Source of the DNA: an uncultured Chlorobiaceae bacterium
Lineage (GTDB): Bacteria; Bacteroidota; Chlorobiia; Chlorobiales; Chlorobiaceae
Assembly (NCBI GenBank): GCA_903824045.1
Contig: CAIJVD010000006.1
Coordinates: forward strand, 119,200-183,199
Direction of reading: 5' to 3'
DNA length: 64,000 nt
The notes beneath the pieces are model-generated. The model searched no databases. It had not been told where the DNA came from and saw only the letters and a program-made list of their open reading frames with translations. The translations under genes and the position numbers were made by a program. Shown piece by piece: positions 28,867 through 37,854 of the stretch; the stretch's first letter is position 1; every line of letters begins with the position of its first letter.

Positions 28867-29217
28867 CTAAAACAGGGAGAGTGACTCCAGTTTTACAGCC
28901 CGAACATCCTCATACATCCGCTCAGTCATTAGCAGTTCAAGCTTTATCATCTCCCTGAGCTCCTGCGGCTCAAGTACCTCCGCCTCGCTGCCGTAGCGCA
29001 TTACCCAACGTTTTATTGCCTCTATGGCGCCAGGGACAATCCGCTTGAAGCGGCCGGTTTTCAAGTGCCGTTGTGCAGCTCTTATCTCAGCATCATTGAG
29101 TTCAGCGTAGAGGATCAGTGAGTCATCGACTGTCGTATTTTTAGCGATCTCTTCATGATTTCGATCGAAATGTCGTGTTATTCGTCCTAAAATGCCATAT
29201 TTGTCGCAAATATCAAC
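28867..29217 (-). pseudogene. WYL-domain regulator, C-terminal remnant
   Basis: The frame stays open for 116 codons from just after a TAA (29218-29220) but has no in-frame ATG before KTGRF. Its last part, GAIEAIKRWVMRYGSEAEVL followed by EPQELREMIKLELLM, is the conserved C-terminal extension of WYL-domain transcriptional regulators. The helix-turn-helix and the WYL core are absent. A TTG-started 65-residue product (28867-29064) is conceivable, but the simplest reading is the tail of a lost gene. Confidence 0.6.
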
Positions 29218-29280
29218 TTAGCCGAATTCTTGAGAAATGGCAAATGTGTTGCAATCTCCCCGAAGTTGCATGCTCAGCAT

Positions 29281-30039
29281 TCACTCCTGATACACCACAG
29301 GATCTGGCGAGTCGATCATGGGATTGAGACGAATCGCAAGAGAGAAAAGATAGGGGTAATCCGCCTTGAGATGCTGCATATAGAGGATCCACTCCCGGAT
29401 CAGATGACCGAAAACCCGCTTTATGTCGCCATTGATGTGCTCTTTGTCACTCGGCGGAAGACGATCGAAGGACTCCCGGGCCTCAAGCTCTTCGGTTATA
29501 TGAAACGCTGCCCAGAGCAAGTCAGTAAAATTTTCGTGCTCAAGCAGATTCTGGTTTTCAAGGAGGCTCAAAAGGAAGCTCCGTTTTTCGGCCAGGAACT
29601 GTTTCAGGCCGGGGAGGGCATCACTATCGATGCTGATCTGCTGATTGCTTCGGTGCAGATAGTCGAGGGCCGCTTCAAAATCATGCTTGTTCCATGAACC
29701 GGTCATACGAAGCTGTTTTTTCAGCTCATCGCTTCCGACAACGTGAACCGACAACTCTTTCAGCACGCGGTTGCCAAATTCACTGAAAAAGACGCTGATG
29801 ACCATGTTCAGTTTTTTCATGACCGACTGGCGCTCCCGTTCCCTGAGCACCCTTTCGAAGAGGAGCGTGACGACGATGATGTAAACGGGCAGGAAGGCGA
29901 GATTGCCGAGAAAGCCGGCTGATATCTCCCTCAAGTTGCCGAATATGCTGAAGTCAATACCGTAAATGGCCAGCGAGATGGCGAAGAGGGCAGACACCGT
30001 CCACACCTTGTTGATAAACAGTTTTTTTAGCATGAACAT
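29281..30039 (-). CDS. Membrane protein of unknown function
   Basis: The 252-residue protein has two N-terminal membrane helices (about 12-32 and 42-63), then a long charged, mostly helical cytoplasmic part. The segment LFERVLRERERQSVMKKLNM directly after the second helix looks like a coiled coil. The rest is rich in Leu, Glu and aromatic residues and shows no enzyme motif. I do not recognise a named family. Start ATG 30039 (MFMLKKLF) or 30033 are both possible. It sits at the right edge of the accessory island, upstream of the WYL remnant on the same strand. Confidence 0.65.
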   Translation of the reverse strand: MFMLKKLFINKVWTVSALFAISLAIYGIDFSIFGNLREISAGFLGNLAFLPVYIIVVTLLFERVLRERERQSVMKKLNMVISVFFSEFGNRVLKELSVHVVGSDELKKQLRMTGSWNKHDFEAALDYLHRSNQQISIDSDALPGLKQFLAEKRSFLLSLLENQNLLEHENFTDLLWAAFHITEELEARESFDRLPPSDKEHINGDIKRVFGHLIREWILYMQHLKADYPYLFSLAIRLNPMIDSPDPVVYQE

Positions 30040-30345
30040 CCGTTATTTTAACAGGAACAAAAAATCCTGAAATACCTTGAAGTATAAACAAACAGGCGAA
30101 AACATTTCTCCGTTCGTCTGGAAGAGGAAACCCGTGAGGTGAGGTGCCAGGCGCCAGGCTTCGGCGGAGCCAAAGGCCTGTGGTGCAAGCTTTTGGAGGA
30201 ATCTGGCAACAAGTAATCTCTTTGGATGTAGTGTCGCGGCAAGCGCAATATTTCCGGAACCGGGATGCACAAAGGACTCTCTGATAATGTGGAGCTGTTT
30301 TAGCTGTGAATTGGGTATATTTTCGGAACTAAAACAGGGGAAAGC
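30040..30345. other. 306-bp intergenic region
   Basis: It lies between the divergent membrane-protein gene and the small ORF at 30346. Overlapping minus-strand frames exist but show no protein character. No RNA gene or clear terminator is visible. Confidence 0.4.
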
Positions 30346-30594
30346 ATGGGGAAGACGTATGAGGTGGGCGGTGATTTTTTACGCGAGAAGGTTATTGCTG
30401 CCATTTTTGTTGGATTTCGTAGCGTCAAAAATCCCGTCTCCGTTACGGTTCATCCTGAACTGATGAAGAGGATCCGGGAGGATTTCAGCAATAAGGTGGT
30501 TGCACCGAAAAGTGTTGACGATGCGGAGTTCTTTTTCGGTCTCCCTGTTATTGAGGACGCCTCAAAAGAGAAGGACTATATCGCTGTGAATTAA
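30346..30594 (+). CDS. Small hypothetical protein (82 residues)
   Basis: A purine-rich ribosome site (CAGGGGAAAGC) directly precedes the ATG, which supports a real gene. The protein, MGKTYEVGGDFLREKVIAAI onward, is soluble and has a mixed beta/alpha pattern, with SVTVHPELMKRI and a C-terminal FFGLPVIEDASKEKDYIAVN. It resembles in style the short proteins that describe a sugar or phage-associated binding site, but I cannot name a family. It lies on the opposite strand to its neighbours, at the edge of the accessory island. Confidence 0.55.
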   Translation: MGKTYEVGGDFLREKVIAAIFVGFRSVKNPVSVTVHPELMKRIREDFSNKVVAPKSVDDAEFFFGLPVIEDASKEKDYIAVN

Positions 30595-30722
30595 GCCCCG
30601 CATCAAAGTCTGAAAAAGACGGAACCCTCCGGCACCCCTGCCAACCGTTGCAATAAATCCTGCCCGACGGCTTTGTCGATCTTCCCGTCAGGCTCCTTTC
30701 GTGATTCGCCAACCTCTCGAGC

Positions 30723-31286
30723 TCAGGGCTTTACGTCTGCGGCGACCCTCATGCGCACAATTCTGGTGGGGTTGGCAACGGCGCCGTTGTTGTATTCAGA
30801 ACCGGGAGTGACGTTGTCAACAAACTCCATTCCTGATACCACATGCCCCCAGACTGTGTATTTGCCGTTGAGGAATTGCGCTGGAGCGAAGCAGATGAAA
30901 AACTGGCTGTCGCCGCTGTCGGGGTCCGAGGCGCGCGCCATGGCGACGGTGCCGCGGATGTGCGGCTCGCGTGAGAATTCGGCTTTAAGCTGTTGGCCGG
31001 AACCACCGGAGCCGTCGCCCTGCGGATCGCCGGTCTGGGCCATAAATCCCGGGATGACGCGGTGAAAGGAGAGTCCGTTATAAAACCCCTTGCGAGTCAA
31101 CTCCTTGATGCGGGCTACATGGCGGGGGGCGATATTGGGCAGCAGCTGGATGACAACCCGCCCTGCCGGAAGGTCGAGGTAGATCGTGTTTTCGCGGTCA
31201 AGTGCCGGTGCGGCTGAGAGCGACTGAGGGAGCAAGGCTGCCAAAAGCCCTATAAAGAGGAGAAGAGTTTGAAGCGGTTTGTTCAT
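30723..31286 (-). CDS. Exported cyclophilin-type peptidyl-prolyl isomerase
   Basis: The 187-residue protein carries a signal peptide (hydrophobic 7-24, cleavage near SLSAAP) followed by a cyclophilin domain. Active-site features are FYNGLSFHRVIPGFMAQTGD, the GSGGSGQQLKAEF loop and SQFFICFAPAQFLNGKYTVW. It should speed proline isomerisation during folding of periplasmic proteins. It begins 24 bp after the proB stop and is probably in the smr-proB-ppi transcript. Confidence 0.92.
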   Translation of the reverse strand: MNKPLQTLLLFIGLLAALLPQSLSAAPALDRENTIYLDLPAGRVVIQLLPNIAPRHVARIKELTRKGFYNGLSFHRVIPGFMAQTGDPQGDGSGGSGQQLKAEFSREPHIRGTVAMARASDPDSGDSQFFICFAPAQFLNGKYTVWGHVVSGMEFVDNVTPGSEYNNGAVANPTRIVRMRVAADVKP

Positions 31287-31310
31287 CTTCGGCTGCGGGT
31301 TGTGTTGTTT

Positions 31311-32393
31311 CTAAATGATGTAGAGATAGTCGTAGTGGATGAGGGGTTTCTGGTCTTTTTGCCCGAGAAGCTGGAGGGTTTTTTCAGAGCTGTACTGGGC
31401 CATTCCATAGCCGATGACCGTTCCAGCTTGAGAGCAGATCTTGATGATGTCGCCTTTGAGGAAACTCCCTTCAACGGTTTCGATGCCGACTGGGAGCAGG
31501 CTGTTGGCTCGCTCACCATCAAGCAGTGCCGTTTCGGCGCCCCGGTTAACGGTTACGGCGCCTTTTTCAAGCCCCTCGCTGTTGGCAATCCAGCGTTTTG
31601 GGCCGTGTGTGGGTTTTTGGGGCAGGAACCTGGTGCCGACCTGCTCTCCCGAAAGAATCGACTGTAGTATGCCGGGGGTGCGGCCGTTGGCGATGTGGAC
31701 GGTGATGCCGAGACGCGAGAGTTTCTGGGCGATATGGCATTTGGTGAGCATTCCGCCGCGTCCAAACTCGGATTTTGCGGGGTTGATGTACTGGTGGAAG
31801 TGCTTTGTCGAGGAGTCGATTTCCGGAATGATGGCTTCGTTCTCCGAGTTCATGTCGAGCAGCCCGTCCACATTCGAGAGGATGATGTAGCCTTCGACAT
31901 CCATCATCGAGGCAATGAGGCCCGAGAGTTCATCGTTATCGGTAAACATAAGCTCGGTCACCGAAACGGCATCGTTTTCATTGACGACGGGAATGATCTT
32001 CTGCTGGAGAAGCGAGGTGAAGCAGGTCTGCATGTTGAGGTAGTGCAGGCGGTCGCGGAAGTCGCTTTTGGTGACGAGAATCTGGGCCGTGATCAGGCCG
32101 TGGCGCCCGAAGAGCTCGTTATAGGTGCTGATAAGCTTTATCTGGCCGGTTGAGGAGAGCACCTGGCGTGCGGCTATGGGGGAAAGGGTCCCCGAGAGCT
32201 TGACGACCGAGCGTCCCGCTCCCACAGCTCCCGAAGAGACGAGGATTACCTGAATCCCGGTTTTCTGGATCTCGACGATCTGGGCGGTAAGGCTACGGAG
32301 AATATCGCGGTCGAGTTCACCGTTACTGTCGGTAATGACGTTGGTGCCGACCTTGACGACAATCTTTCTGTATATGGGGTGTTTCTCTTTCAT
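31311..32393 (-). CDS. proB: Glutamate 5-kinase
   Basis: ProB phosphorylates glutamate in the first, feedback-controlled step of proline synthesis. The 360-residue protein has the amino-acid kinase fold (KIVVKVGTNVIT, VILVSSGAVGAGR, VVNENDAVSV, FGRGGMLTK) and a C-terminal PUA domain (about 275-360: GAVTVNRGAETALLDGERAN). Full length matches the PUA-containing bacterial form. It follows the SMR gene by 3 bp. proA lies on the same strand about 3.9 kb further along, beyond the accessory island. Confidence 0.95.
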   Translation of the reverse strand: MKEKHPIYRKIVVKVGTNVITDSNGELDRDILRSLTAQIVEIQKTGIQVILVSSGAVGAGRSVVKLSGTLSPIAARQVLSSTGQIKLISTYNELFGRHGLITAQILVTKSDFRDRLHYLNMQTCFTSLLQQKIIPVVNENDAVSVTELMFTDNDELSGLIASMMDVEGYIILSNVDGLLDMNSENEAIIPEIDSSTKHFHQYINPAKSEFGRGGMLTKCHIAQKLSRLGITVHIANGRTPGILQSILSGEQVGTRFLPQKPTHGPKRWIANSEGLEKGAVTVNRGAETALLDGERANSLLPVGIETVEGSFLKGDIIKICSQAGTVIGYGMAQYSSEKTLQLLGQKDQKPLIHYDYLYII

Positions 32394-32396
32394 GCG

Positions 32397-32723
32397 TTAA
32401 TGAAGCTGTTCCTGACTGAAATGCAACCCTGCGACGCCGATAATAATGAAGAGCAGGGAGAGGATCTTCATGGTATTGATCCCTTCACCGAACCAGATGA
32501 TGCCGATAGCCGATATCGCCGCAGTTCCGATTGCCGACCATATCGCATAGGTAAGGCCGATCGGCAGTCCCTTGAGTGTCAGCGACAGAAAGGTGAAGCT
32601 GAGCCCGTAAAAGATAAAGATAAAAACTGAAGGCACAAGTTTGCTGAATCCGAGGGAGAGCTTCAGGCAGGTGGTGCCGGAGACTTCCAGCATAATGGCG
32701 ATGAGGAGATATAACCAGTGCAT
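32397..32723 (-). CDS. Small multidrug resistance (SMR) family transporter
   Basis: The 108-residue protein (MHWLYLLIAIMLEVSGTTCL) has four membrane helices, the conserved membrane-embedded Glu in helix 1 (MLEVSGTT), and the WSAIGTAA and GEGINTMKILSLLFIIIGV motifs. It is a proton-coupled exporter of cations such as quaternary ammonium or guanidinium compounds; the ammonium-type (EmrE) and guanidinium-type (SugE/Gdx) branches cannot be separated with certainty here. ATG 32723 gives the normal family length; the frame continues upstream to 32765. It is the first gene of the smr-proB-ppi unit. Confidence 0.88.
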   Translation of the reverse strand: MHWLYLLIAIMLEVSGTTCLKLSLGFSKLVPSVFIFIFYGLSFTFLSLTLKGLPIGLTYAIWSAIGTAAISAIGIIWFGEGINTMKILSLLFIIIGVAGLHFSQEQLH

Positions 32724-32922
32724 TGTCGGAGACGTAAATGGGTTATGGATTGCTGAATATACCAAAAATCATCCTCTGGGCCGCCCTGCATAGGAGTTGG
32801 CGGGGAAGTTGATTGCCTGGCGTAAAAATGTTGGCACTCTGCCGATAGTTGCATGAGGATGCGTATTTTACCCTGCGTCTGGCCTCCCATGAGGAGGTGG
32901 TGTTTGAAACCAAAAAGGTACA

Positions 32923-34776
32923 GTGCAGAGCGGCATGGCTATAGCGTACGATCCCTCCATCTTTGCTTCCGGCAGAATCAGCGGTTCGGCCAGGGCGGCG
33001 CTCTCCGAGGCGGCGCAGAGGATGGAGGCGGGGGAGCTTGATGGGAGCCTTGCCATCGGCATGAAGCTGCTTGAGCAGGATCATCATCCGGCCCTGCTGG
33101 GGGAGGTGAATCTGATCATTGGCGTGGCATGCCAGCGGCTCGGCCGAAAGCGGGAGTCGGAGCTCTTCCTCAACCGCTGCCTCGAGCATGTTGCCGAGCA
33201 TCCATTTGCACTCAATACTCTTGGCATTCTTGCCCAGGAACGACTCCATGTTCAGGATGCCCTTGCCTGTTACGAGCGGGCTGTTGCCGCCAGTCCCGAT
33301 TTTGTGGAGTGCTGGAGCAATCTTGCCGGTGCGCTTCGCATGCTTGGCCGGCATACCGAAGCTCGCGATGCATACCATCGGGTACTTTCGCTCCGGCCCG
33401 ATAAGGTAGAGGCCAAAACAATGCTGCTCGATATTGCCCTTGCCCTCGGCGACTGGGAAAACTGGGAGCAGCTGACTGAAGAGTTGCTTGCTTCTCTGCG
33501 CGCCGGTGCAGTGCTGCCGCCGTTTACCTCCCTGCTCCTGCCGGACGCCACCTCGGAGGATGCCGGAAGCTGTGCCGTTCGCTGGGCACGGCAGGAGTTC
33601 GGCCGAATCCCGGAGGCAATAAAGCGCTGCAGCGCAATTGCTTCGCCCTCTCCAGGAGGCGGGAGGCGACTGCATATTGGCTATCTCTCGGCGGACTTTC
33701 ACAATCATGCGACGGCCTATCTCTTGGCGCGCGTTTTGGAACTGCACGACCGGTCGGCTTTCAATATTACCATCTACTCCTACGGGCCGGACGATGAGAG
33801 CCAGATGCGCCGTCGCATTGAGGCACTCCCGAATTTTGTGGAGCTCTACGGACTCTCTTCGCAGGCGGCGGTACAGCGGATCCTTCAGGACAAGGTGGAT
33901 ATTCTTGTGGATCTGAAGGGATACACCACGGCCGCACGGCTTGAGATTGTGGCGGCCCGCCCGGCTCCGGTGCAGGTTGGCTGGCTTGGTTGGCCAGGAT
34001 CGTCCGGGATGAGTGCTCTCGACTATGTTCTGGTCGATGAAACGGTCTGTCCCGCCGCCGACTGGGGCTATTATTCGGAGATTCCCTATCTCCTCCCGGT
34101 CTGCTACCAGCCGACCGATGATACTCGCACGCTTCTTCCTCCACCTTCGCGCGAGAGCCTCGGGCTTCCGGCGGAGGTGTTTGTTCTTGCGGGACTCCAC
34201 CAGACCTACAAGATCAATCCGCTTGTGTTTGATGCGTGGTGTGCCATTCTTCTGGCTCATCCAAAGACGGTACTCTGGCTTCTGGAGCCCCGCGATCCGG
34301 CGGCGGCGGCAAATCTGAGAAAAGAGGCGGAGTTGCGCGGAGTCTCTCCCGACCGGCTTTTTTTTGCTGCAAGGGCAAGCCAGATCGAGCATCTTTCGCG
34401 GTTGCAGTCGGCCGACCTATGGCTCGACACATGGCCTTACGGATCGCATACAACAACCAGCGATGCGCTCTGGGCCGGGTTGCCTGTTCTCGGCTACTGC
34501 GGCAATACATTTCCGGCGCGGGTATCGCGAAGTATCCTGAAAGCGGCAGGGCTTGAGGATTGTGTGGTCACTTCCCCAGAGGAGTTCATCGGGTTTGCCG
34601 GAACATTGATCGATGATCCGGCGTCGATGGCCGAGCTTCGCAAAAGAGTCGCTGCGGCAAGACAGAGCGCTCTCTTCGACAGCGAGGGATTTACCCGCAG
34701 GCTGGAGCATGCATTTGCCACCATCTGGCAGGACGCCGTTCGGCACCGTAACAGAGCCAGGGTCCCTCATCGCTGA
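32923..34776 (+). CDS. TPR-containing OGT-like glycosyltransferase (GT41/SPINDLY type)
   Basis: The 617-residue protein begins with helical tetratricopeptide repeats (about 30-175, e.g. VQDALACYERAVAASPDFVE and EARDAYHRVLSLRPDKVEAK), then carries a large GT41 catalytic region. Markers are LHIGYLSADFHNHATAYL (catalytic His area), VDILVDLKGYTTAARLEIVA, RPAPVQVGWLGWPGSSGM, YKINPLVFDAWCAIL and DLWLDTWPYGSHTTTSDALW. Such enzymes O-glycosylate proteins (GlcNAc or fucose) in eukaryotes, and bacterial copies often modify surface proteins. GTG 32923 with AAAAAGG upstream or ATG 32935 are both possible starts. Neighbours give no target. Confidence 0.88.
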   Translation: MQSGMAIAYDPSIFASGRISGSARAALSEAAQRMEAGELDGSLAIGMKLLEQDHHPALLGEVNLIIGVACQRLGRKRESELFLNRCLEHVAEHPFALNTLGILAQERLHVQDALACYERAVAASPDFVECWSNLAGALRMLGRHTEARDAYHRVLSLRPDKVEAKTMLLDIALALGDWENWEQLTEELLASLRAGAVLPPFTSLLLPDATSEDAGSCAVRWARQEFGRIPEAIKRCSAIASPSPGGGRRLHIGYLSADFHNHATAYLLARVLELHDRSAFNITIYSYGPDDESQMRRRIEALPNFVELYGLSSQAAVQRILQDKVDILVDLKGYTTAARLEIVAARPAPVQVGWLGWPGSSGMSALDYVLVDETVCPAADWGYYSEIPYLLPVCYQPTDDTRTLLPPPSRESLGLPAEVFVLAGLHQTYKINPLVFDAWCAILLAHPKTVLWLLEPRDPAAAANLRKEAELRGVSPDRLFFAARASQIEHLSRLQSADLWLDTWPYGSHTTTSDALWAGLPVLGYCGNTFPARVSRSILKAAGLEDCVVTSPEEFIGFAGTLIDDPASMAELRKRVAAARQSALFDSEGFTRRLEHAFATIWQDAVRHRNRARVPHR

Positions 34777-34928
34777 TCACCCTTTTCCCCTGCTTTTTGG
34801 CGTATCGAGAGCCCTTGCTTCAGGGGTTTGTGTTCAACTGAAAAGATATGCATATTCACATTCCTTGCGGTGGGCCCCCCGTTCCCCCGGCAAGTTTCAG
34901 GATCGCAATTGATACCATAGAACTATAG

Positions 34929-37094
34929 ATGAGCCTCTTCTATACAGCGCTGCCTTTGAAGAACCCGGTTTTGCAGTTCTCGCTGATCTTGCTGATCATC
35001 CTTTTTGTGCCGCTCCTTCTCGGCAGGCTGAAGATCCCAAGCCTGGTCAGCCTCATCATTGCCGGTGCAGCAGTTGGTCCCTACGGTCTCAACCTGATGC
35101 TTCGCGACAGCAGCATAACGCTCTTCGGCACCGTCGGCCTGCTCTATATCATGTTTCTTGCGGGTCTGGAGATCGATGTGGCCGATTTCCGCAAAAACAG
35201 CCATAACAGCATCCTCTTTGGCCTCTATACCTTTGTGATATCGCTTGTTCTCGGTATTGCTGTCGGCCAGATCGTTCTGGGCTTCGGCTGGCTCTCATCG
35301 GTGCTTATCGGGAGCATCTTCGCTTCTCATACGCTGCTTATCTATCCGGTTGTCAGCAAGCTTGGCATTACGCGCAACAAGGCGGTCAATATTGCCATCG
35401 GTGGCACTATCATTACCGATACGCTTGCGCTGCTGGTGCTGGCGGTTGTTGCCGGCATGTCGACGGGTGAACTGACGGGCGAATTCTGGCTACGGCTTCT
35501 TGCTTCAATAGCGTCGTTCAGCCTTGTTGTCCTGCTTCTTTTTCCCATTGTCGCGCGCTGGTTTTTCAAGCGTTTCGAAGACAGCGTGCTGCAGTATCTT
35601 TTTGTGCTCTCGATGGTCTTCTTTGCCGGATTTCTTGCCGAAGCCTCCGGCGTGGAGGCGATTATCGGTGCGTTTCTTGGCGGACTGGCGCTGAACCGCC
35701 TTATTCCGCACACCTCCGCCCTCATGAACCGCATCAAGTTTGTCGGTAACGCCATCTTCATCCCCTTTTTTCTGATCGGGGTCGGCATGCTTATCGACAT
35801 CCGGGCCTTTTTCAAGGGTTACAGAACCATTGAGGTTGCGGTGGTTATCACGGTTGCGGCCACAGCGGCAAAGTACCTCTCGGCCTGGATATCACAGAGG
35901 CTTTTCGGCTTTTCGGTCGACCAGCGCCGGCTGATGTTCGGCCTCATCAGCGCCCATGCGGCCGTTGCCCTTGCGACGGTGCTTATTGGCTATAACATCA
36001 TCACCGGCTACACCTTTGAAGGCGAGCCGCTCAGACTGCTCGATGAGAGCGTGCTGAACGGCACTATCCTCTTTATTCTTGTGACCTGCACGCTTGCTAC
36101 CGTCATCGGCGAAAAGGGCGCGCAGAACATCGCGCTTGCCGAGGCGTCGGGTGAGGCAAGAGAGCAGGGAAGTGCAGGGAGCGAGGAGCGTATACTTATT
36201 ACCATCAATGACCTTGAGAGCGTCGATGAGCTGGTCAATCTCAGCTTGACGGTCCGCTCGCAGGGGGCGCGCAGCGCCATCGTTGCCCTGAATGTTGCCG
36301 ATAACACCCTGAGCGATGAGGCTGCCGAGAAGAACGCCTCCAAAATTCTTGACAAAGCCGCCGTTGCAGCCTCTTCGGCCGACAATACCCTCATCCCGCT
36401 CCTGCGCTTTGACTCGGATGTGGTCAACGGCATTGCCGGTGTTATCAGGGAACAGAAAATCACCGACCTGATTCTTGGCCTCCATCACAAGAACAGCCTT
36501 ACCGACAGCTTTCTCGGCAGCGTGTCGGAGAGCATTCTCGACCGGTGCAATCTGACGACATATATCTACAAGCCGGTGCAGCCACTTTCGACCATCAAGC
36601 GAACAATTGTTGTTATTCCCTCCGGTGCTGAAAATGAGATCGGCTTCACCCACTGGATGCAGAAGATTGTTACCATAGAGAAAAACACCGGATCCAGGCT
36701 TCTTCTCTATGCGGCCAAGCAGACCCTCGCCTGGCTGAAGGAGGCCTGGTCGGCCTCTCTGCCCAATGCCGAGTACAAGGTTTTCAGGGACTGGGATGAT
36801 TTTCTTGTGCTCTCAAGGGAGGTGCGCAGTGACGATAACCTTATCATTGTGATGAGCCGCAACAACCAGCTCTCCTACCAGAGCAAGATGGCCAAGATTC
36901 CGGCCTATCTGAATCGCTACTTCCAGAAAAACAGCTTTATTCTCGTCTATCCGGTTCAGTCCGTTCTTTCTGAAGATATCGGTGCCCTCGGCCCGCCAAA
37001 GCCGGTCCGCCAAACTCTGCTCAAGCTTGAAGGGATCGGTAAAATGCTTGGAAAGGCATACAGAAAGGTCACCGCCGCCTCCTCCAAAGGGTGA
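34929..37094 (+). CDS. CPA2-family cation:proton antiporter with USP-like tail
   Basis: The 721-residue protein has an N-terminal transport domain of about 11-13 membrane helices (1-400), with the LYIMFLAGLEID motif and GSIFASHTLLIYPVVSKLG that mark the Kef/Nha CPA2 superfamily. The C-terminal half (about 425-700) is cytoplasmic and shows two universal-stress-protein-like units (ILITINDLESVDELVNLSL; RTIVVIPSGAENEIGFTHWM) rather than the TrkA-N domain of KefB/C. It probably exchanges Na+ or K+ for protons and may sense nucleotide. In the same window the Na+-pumping decarboxylase would provide a sodium gradient. Confidence 0.88.
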   Translation: MSLFYTALPLKNPVLQFSLILLIILFVPLLLGRLKIPSLVSLIIAGAAVGPYGLNLMLRDSSITLFGTVGLLYIMFLAGLEIDVADFRKNSHNSILFGLYTFVISLVLGIAVGQIVLGFGWLSSVLIGSIFASHTLLIYPVVSKLGITRNKAVNIAIGGTIITDTLALLVLAVVAGMSTGELTGEFWLRLLASIASFSLVVLLLFPIVARWFFKRFEDSVLQYLFVLSMVFFAGFLAEASGVEAIIGAFLGGLALNRLIPHTSALMNRIKFVGNAIFIPFFLIGVGMLIDIRAFFKGYRTIEVAVVITVAATAAKYLSAWISQRLFGFSVDQRRLMFGLISAHAAVALATVLIGYNIITGYTFEGEPLRLLDESVLNGTILFILVTCTLATVIGEKGAQNIALAEASGEAREQGSAGSEERILITINDLESVDELVNLSLTVRSQGARSAIVALNVADNTLSDEAAEKNASKILDKAAVAASSADNTLIPLLRFDSDVVNGIAGVIREQKITDLILGLHHKNSLTDSFLGSVSESILDRCNLTTYIYKPVQPLSTIKRTIVVIPSGAENEIGFTHWMQKIVTIEKNTGSRLLLYAAKQTLAWLKEAWSASLPNAEYKVFRDWDDFLVLSREVRSDDNLIIVMSRNNQLSYQSKMAKIPAYLNRYFQKNSFILVYPVQSVLSEDIGALGPPKPVRQTLLKLEGIGKMLGKAYRKVTAASSKG

Positions 37095-37221
37095 GCCGTG
37101 GTTTGTCGGAGATTGGCGAAATTGATATTTTGTGCTCCTGATGACCTCTGTAGCCGATACCTGATGGCAACATTTTGCTTCGCGGCAGGCCTTCTTATCG
37201 GTAAAGTAAATTCGCATTCTC

Positions 37222-37767
37222 ATGATACTCCCCATCACTATTTACAGTGACGATATATTGCGGCAGAAAGCCAAGCCTCTGAAGGGGGTGGATGCTGAAA
37301 CCGAAGAGCTGATCGGCTATATGTTCGAGTCGATGCACAATGCTTCGGGCATAGGGCTTGCGGCCCCGCAGGTCGGCCGTTCGCTGAGGCTGCTGGTGCT
37401 CGATGTCTCCTGCCTCGACAACTACAGCGAGGTGAAGCCGATGGTGGTGATCAATCCGCATGTCGTGGCTGTCCAGGGCTTCAACTCCATGGAGGAGGGG
37501 TGTTTGAGCATTCCCGGCGTTCAGGGAGATGTGGAGCGTCCGGCGGCAATATCGCTCAAGTACCGTGATGAGCATTTTGCGGAGCGCTCCGGTGAGTTTT
37601 CCGGCATGCTTGCCCGCGTTTTGCAGCATGAGATTGATCATCTCGACGGAAAGCTTTTTGTGGACAGGATGGAGCGGCGCGACCGCAGAAAGATCCAGAA
37701 GGAGCTTGATCTGCTCTCGGCGGGCATTGTTACGGCAAAGTATCCTGTTGTTGGCCGTTCAGAATAG
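37222..37767 (+). CDS. def: Peptide deformylase
   Basis: This metalloenzyme removes formyl from the N-terminal methionine of new proteins. In the 181-residue protein the three motifs are GIGLAAPQVG, EEGCLSIPG (Cys metal ligand) and HEIDHLDGKLF (two His ligands and the catalytic Glu). It lies 87 bp upstream of fmt, as usual for def-fmt pairs, but a good terminator hairpin stands between them. Start ATG 37222 lacks a strong ribosome site. Confidence 0.96.
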   Translation: MILPITIYSDDILRQKAKPLKGVDAETEELIGYMFESMHNASGIGLAAPQVGRSLRLLVLDVSCLDNYSEVKPMVVINPHVVAVQGFNSMEEGCLSIPGVQGDVERPAAISLKYRDEHFAERSGEFSGMLARVLQHEIDHLDGKLFVDRMERRDRRKIQKELDLLSAGIVTAKYPVVGRSE

Positions 37768-37798
37768 TCTGGAGTGAGCCGGACTTTCGAGCCCATTG

Positions 37799-37830
37799 AA
37801 ACCGCCGGGCGCTTGCCCGGTTCTTTTTTT
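37799..37830 (+). terminator. Terminator-like hairpin between def and fmt
   Basis: CCGGGC (37805-37810), loop GCTT, GCCCGG (37815-37820), then TTCTTTTTTT. It would limit read-through from def to fmt. Confidence 0.75.
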
Positions 37831-37854
37831 CAGCATTAACCGTTACAGCCTCTC

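Noticed and set aside
30043..30272. Overlapping minus-strand frames of about 75 codons upstream of the unknown membrane protein
   Set aside because: No ribosome site and no family match; the two frames overlap each other.
32743..34392. Long minus-strand open frame of 549 codons opposite the OGT-like gene
   Set aside because: No family similarity, no ribosome site, and it is exactly antisense to a well-supported TPR-GT41 gene; GC-rich codon use creates such shadows.
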